Positions 31,236 to 32,385 of a DNA stretch of 32,385 nucleotides are shown here, piece after piece (positions within the stretch are counted from its first letter, which is position 1; every line of letters starts with the position of its first letter). The stretch spans positions 1 to 32,385 of the forward strand of contig JAEUIR010000024.1 of assembly GCA_016795025.1 (NCBI GenBank). The letters are read 5' to 3'. The notes under the pieces were generated by a model, which was not told where the DNA came from, made no database searches, and saw only the letters and a list, made by a program, of their open reading frames with translations. A program made the translations under genes and the position numbers. The DNA comes from Phycisphaerales bacterium (GTDB lineage: Bacteria > Planctomycetota > Phycisphaerae > UBA1845 > Fen-1342).

Positions 31236-32385
31236 TTATTCCTTTTTCTCCGGTTTTGCCGGCGAATCCGACTGGGCGGGTTTTTCGCTCTTGCCGGATT
31301 CCGAAGTCGTCTTCGATGGCGGCTCGCGATAATTCACGATCGCCTTCGTGACCTGGGCCTTGCCATCAAACGTCGACACCGAGCATTCTGACAAGAAGAA
31401 ATCTAGCTTTTCGAACACATTGCCGACTTTGCTCATGATACTGAGCATGGCTTTGACGGGAGGCTCCTGTGCTCCGCCGCCCATCATGTTGGCGATCATC
31501 GGCGCCATTTTGAAGGCTTGGCCCATCTGCTCGCCCATGTGCGTCATGTCGGTGAATGAGAATGCCACGACGTTGCTGCTGACAGGCATGCCCTCTTTCT
31601 TGTAGCGCTCATTCGTCGAGAAGTTCGGGTTCTTGCCAGCGGCCGTGTCGAGCGCCTTCTGGATGATCTTCGGGCTCGCGCCGAGCATTAAGTAGCCGTC
31701 TCGAACGCCGATGGTTGGTTCTTTCATGCCGAGCATGATGACCATCGGGTGTGAGATGGAGCGGAATCCGGTCAGGCCCTCCTTATCCAGTCCAGTGATG
31801 ACCGCCTGCTGCTGCTCCGCGAACGGGGCGACGGCTTCGAACAATTTGTCGAGCATTGCCGCAGCTTTCTTTTCATCGCTCACCGCCAGCATGAAAACGC
31901 CTTCAGCGGGGCTGTAAGGCGTGGGGCCGGGAATGCTGAATGTGACGATCTTTCCATTGATCCAGGAAAGCACATCGCTTTCGATGTTGAGCTCCATGGC
32001 CTCCTGTTGCGCGGCCCACTCCGCCAGCGCCGCCTCGGCATCGGGGATATTCTCTTTCGTGAATTGCATCGCCGACTGGTAGAGCTTCAGCAGATTGATG
32101 CCGGAATTCACAGATACGTCGCCGGCGTCAGCAGGGACGAACTTGAATGGATCCTTCACGGCCGCGTTGCCGTAAAGCGCCGGATAAAGCATACGGGTGC
32201 TTGCGTTGTCGCGCAGCACCATCAACGACTCGCTCGTTGTTTTCATGCCGTCTGTAGTGGCGGTCGAAGCGATGTAGTCCCAGAGGTCAATCGCGTCGAT
32301 GGCCTTCTTCATGATCGCGGCCGGATTGGCGCTCGGTTGCGATGTCGAGGCTTCGACTTCCTGCGGGATCATGTCGATCAGCCCG
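31236..32385 (-). CDS. DUF3352-like protein (5' end beyond window)
   Basis: At least 382 residues; the frame stays open to the right edge (GLIDMIPQEVEAS), so the ATG at 32372 is probably internal. The protein has long alternating helical and strand segments (LSWINGKIVTFSIPGPTPYS, GVFMLAVSDEKKAAAMLDKL, VRDGYLMLGASPKIIQKALD) that resemble the DUF3352 pattern, and a Lys/Ser/Pro-rich tail with KPAQSDSPAKPEKKE. Its function is not known. The assignment to DUF3352 is by resemblance and is moderate. Confidence 0.6.
   Translation of the reverse strand, partial: GLIDMIPQEVEASTSQPSANPAAIMKKAIDAIDLWDYIASTATTDGMKTTSESLMVLRDNASTRMLYPALYGNAAVKDPFKFVPADAGDVSVNSGINLLKLYQSAMQFTKENIPDAEAALAEWAAQQEAMELNIESDVLSWINGKIVTFSIPGPTPYSPAEGVFMLAVSDEKKAAAMLDKLFEAVAPFAEQQQAVITGLDKEGLTGFRSISHPMVIMLGMKEPTIGVRDGYLMLGASPKIIQKALDTAAGKNPNFSTNERYKKEGMPVSSNVVAFSFTDMTHMGEQMGQAFKMAPMIANMMGGGAQEPPVKAMLSIMSKVGNVFEKLDFFLSECSVSTFDGKAQVTKAIVNYREPPSKTTSESGKSEKPAQSDSPAKPEKKE

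Overview
The window is GC-rich bacterial chromosome with little space between genes. It most likely comes from a planctomycete (Planctomycetota, possibly Phycisphaerae-like). The support is a paired NNFDID dockerin-like C-terminus on a secreted HAF-repeat protein, several secreted or lipoprotein beta-propeller, PKD and VCBS proteins, the EF-Tu switch I variant, and the typical bacterial murein, PTS and ribosomal genes. No phage, transposon, CRISPR or rRNA is visible. The taxonomy is inference; the gene calls rest on motifs read in the sequence.

Layout. 1-3300: end of an upstream gene, a GNAT acetyltransferase, and divergently murD-mutY. 3320-13629: a long minus-strand block read from hpf leftwards: hpf, ptsN-type EIIA, HPr, enzyme I, a TIGR03936/DUF2344 protein, RNase E/G, serine acetyltransferase, larC, a membrane-anchored HTH protein and, after a gap with hairpins, an HU-like gene. 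A good sigma70-type promoter precedes hpf. 13849-18015: a LacI-type regulator and a large lipoprotein joining PKD domains, a WD40 propeller and a metzincin protease. 18192-21780 (plus strand): a CAP lipoprotein, a degenerate receiver overlapping an HD-GYP phosphodiesterase, and a type IV pilin-like protein, ending in two long hairpins. 21926-26176 (minus): a HAF/dockerin protein, a VCBS protein with an in-frame TGA, and proC. 26628-27113: a VOC protein. 27201-30387 (minus): tRNA-Thr, tuf, rpmG, tRNA-Trp, secE and nusG in the classical order. 30609-31139: a zinc-ribbon membrane protein. 31236 to the right edge: a partial DUF3352-like protein.

The most unusual observation is that two genes only 3.2 kb apart are each interrupted by one in-frame TGA with the reading frame otherwise intact. 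In the secreted VCBS protein the TGA is followed after 14 nt by a 6-bp hairpin with a GUU loop. That geometry fits the bacterial SECIS consensus, so this is a candidate selenoprotein with a vicinal Sec-Cys. In secE the TGA falls in the first membrane helix where a hydrophobic residue, probably Trp, is expected, and no convincing SECIS is seen. TGA is also used as a normal stop in many neighbouring genes, so a global change of code is not supported.

The hpf-PTS block resembles the nitrogen-type (regulatory) PTS because no sugar permease is present; its overlap with RNase E/G suggests coupling of PTS phosphorylation, ribosome hibernation and RNA turnover. The tuf-secE-nusG block is ordinary in order but lacks rplK after nusG.
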